From SZUA-430 sp031413635 (lineage in GTDB: Bacteria; Pseudomonadota; Alphaproteobacteria; Micropepsales; Micropepsaceae), in contig JANOFM010000038.1 in the NCBI GenBank assembly GCA_031413635.1, positions 1-32,115 on the forward strand: a DNA stretch of 32,115 nucleotides, given 5' to 3'. The notes under the pieces are model-generated. The model was given only the letters and a program-made list of their open reading frames with translations. It was not told where the DNA came from and did no database searches. Numbering within the stretch: position 1 is the first letter of the stretch; each line of letters opens with the position of its first letter. The position numbers were made by a program, and so were the translations under genes. Shown here piece by piece: positions 31,295 through 32,115 of the stretch.

Positions 31295-31525
31295 TTAAGT
31301 GGCGACCCGCGGATGACGGATCGGGCGGCCGGGCGCTCTCGCTTGGGCCGCGCGGATGATGGCGTTCGCGTCGATTCCGTAGTGCTTATACAGCTCGGCG
31401 AGCGATCCCGTCTGGCCGAAATGTTCGACGCCGAGCGCGCGTACACGGTGGCCGTGCACGGAGCCCAGCCATGCGAGCGTCGCCGGGTGGCCGTCGAGCA
31501 CTGTGACGAGTGCACAATCGGGTGG
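31295..31525 (-). pseudogene. 3' remnant of a homodimeric pyruvate dehydrogenase E1 (AceE-type) gene
   Basis: The last ~76 codons read VTVLDGHPATLAWLGSVHGH, VEHFGQTGSLAELYKHYGID and ANAIIRAAQA, the extreme C-terminus of AceE-type thiamine-dependent E1 or transketolase-like proteins, ending with an intact stop at 31295. Homology begins suddenly near 31525, and the usual ~700 upstream residues are absent; instead a different gene starts at 31640. This is therefore a truncated gene, not an expressed enzyme. Confidence 0.75.
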
Positions 31526-31639
31526 GATTTTGCCGATCCCCGTATTTTTCCCGGCGCGGTTATGTGTTGCCCCACGTGCCTGAAACTCCAAATCCTACGC
31601 CGCCCCAATTTCGGGCCGCATTTGCCGAAAGGACATAAA

Positions 31640-32092
31640 ATGGACTTTTCCCATCACCTGCTGCTGTTTGCCCTGTGCTTGCAGTTTTACAACGTTGGCA
31701 CCATCTGGTTTTGCCAGCGGATGGCCTATCCGTTGTTTGGCAAGGTGGGCGAGGCCGAGTATGTCACCTATCATAAATTCTATCTCAGCCGCATTCCGCT
31801 GCCGGTGATCCTGCCAGGGTTCCTGTGCATGTTCACCCCTTTGGCGGTACTGATCTGGTTGCCGGCGAGTATCCCGGTCTGGATGGCATGGGCCAATGTG
31901 GTTTGCGGCGTCGTGACATTGTACATCACCGTCGGCTTGGAAATTCCACGACATGGCAGGCTGGAAAAGGGCGGCAAGAATGACCAGACCATCGCCGAAC
32001 TGATCGCCTATAACTGGCCCCGTACACTGTCGATCAGCGGATCAGCCATATTTACGATCGCCATGGTTTTGCAGGCATTTACTGCGGCCTGA
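31640..32092 (+). CDS. Four-helix membrane protein, DUF1772-like
   Basis: 150 residues; ATG 31640 has AAAGGAC 6 bases upstream. Four hydrophobic helices, HLLLFALCLQFYNVGTIWF, PVILPGFLCMFTPLAVLIW, WMAWANVVCGVVTLYITVG and TLSISGSAIFTIAMVL, with the conserved-looking YHKFYLSRIP and a C-terminal NWPRTL. The layout resembles DUF1772/anthrone-oxygenase-like membrane proteins, but the match is weak. Codons are less GC-biased than those of neighbouring genes, and it begins where the E1 gene is broken, which suggests insertion or deletion at that junction. Confidence 0.72.
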   Translation: MDFSHHLLLFALCLQFYNVGTIWFCQRMAYPLFGKVGEAEYVTYHKFYLSRIPLPVILPGFLCMFTPLAVLIWLPASIPVWMAWANVVCGVVTLYITVGLEIPRHGRLEKGGKNDQTIAELIAYNWPRTLSISGSAIFTIAMVLQAFTAA

Positions 32093-32115
32093 CACGGTGC
32101 AATCCGCAGCTTTAT

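Noticed and set aside
1..32115. tRNA, rRNA, CRISPR or insertion sequence
   Set aside because: No cloverleaf-like region, no regularly spaced repeats and no transposase motif was seen in any gap.

Overview
The window looks like chromosomal DNA from a GC-rich alphaproteobacterium. The grounds are the strong GC bias at third codon positions, an ECF sigma factor paired with an NrsF (DUF1109) anti-sigma factor, and a mixture of DUF1223, YHS, TauD, acyl-CoA and SodC genes that is common in Rhodospirillales- or Caulobacter-like genomes. The order-level assignment is inference. No rRNA, tRNA, CRISPR array or complete insertion sequence was seen.

Region 1 (1-3450) is patchy. It holds the 5' part of a luciferase-like monooxygenase, a small orphan gene with its own extended -10 promoter, and a VapBC toxin-antitoxin pair lying between an intact GFA-family gene and a decayed copy of that gene's 3' end. 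A TerC-type membrane protein with a hairpin-rich leader follows.

Region 2 (3544-10037) is two divergent gene groups. Leftward are YHS, TTC38-like TPR, DUF1223 and radical SAM genes. Rightward are an ECF sigma factor, NrsF, a START-like secreted protein and a family-2 glycosyltransferase. The intergenic gap carries two mirrored ECF-type promoters (G[G/A]AACT-N16-CGAAT), one for each direction, so the sigma factor probably controls both groups.

Region 3 (10162-20959) is metabolic: a GH84-like glycosidase, small membrane and VOC proteins, a membrane-anchored LuxR-type regulator and an amidohydrolase (leftward); an acyl-CoA synthetase/acyl-CoA dehydrogenase pair (rightward); an MFS transporter with two small membrane proteins (leftward); then a PQQ-type sugar dehydrogenase and a TauD-like dioxygenase (rightward).

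Region 4 (20990-25808) holds the most unusual gene of the window. It encodes a protein of about 1116 residues with an N-terminal membrane anchor, a new helical N-domain, two ClpA/ClpB-type AAA+ modules, and a C-terminal domain that reads as a peptide chain release factor 2 (RF2) from which the GGQ peptidyl-hydrolase domain and the SPF codon-reading motif have been lost. D1 lacks the Walker B acidic pair and D2 lacks the pore-loop tyrosine. A Cro/LexA-like S24 regulator follows immediately. I infer a membrane-tethered, ribosome-directed ATPase, possibly for translation quality control.

Region 5 (25878-32115) holds a LuxR solo with substituted signal-binding positions, a sizeable non-coding or decayed stretch with palindromes, a possible leader ORF with an internal hairpin before a putative outer-membrane barrel protein, an alpha/beta hydrolase, a hotdog thioesterase, a lipoprotein Cu/Zn superoxide dismutase, a 3' remnant of a pyruvate dehydrogenase E1 gene and a four-helix membrane protein.
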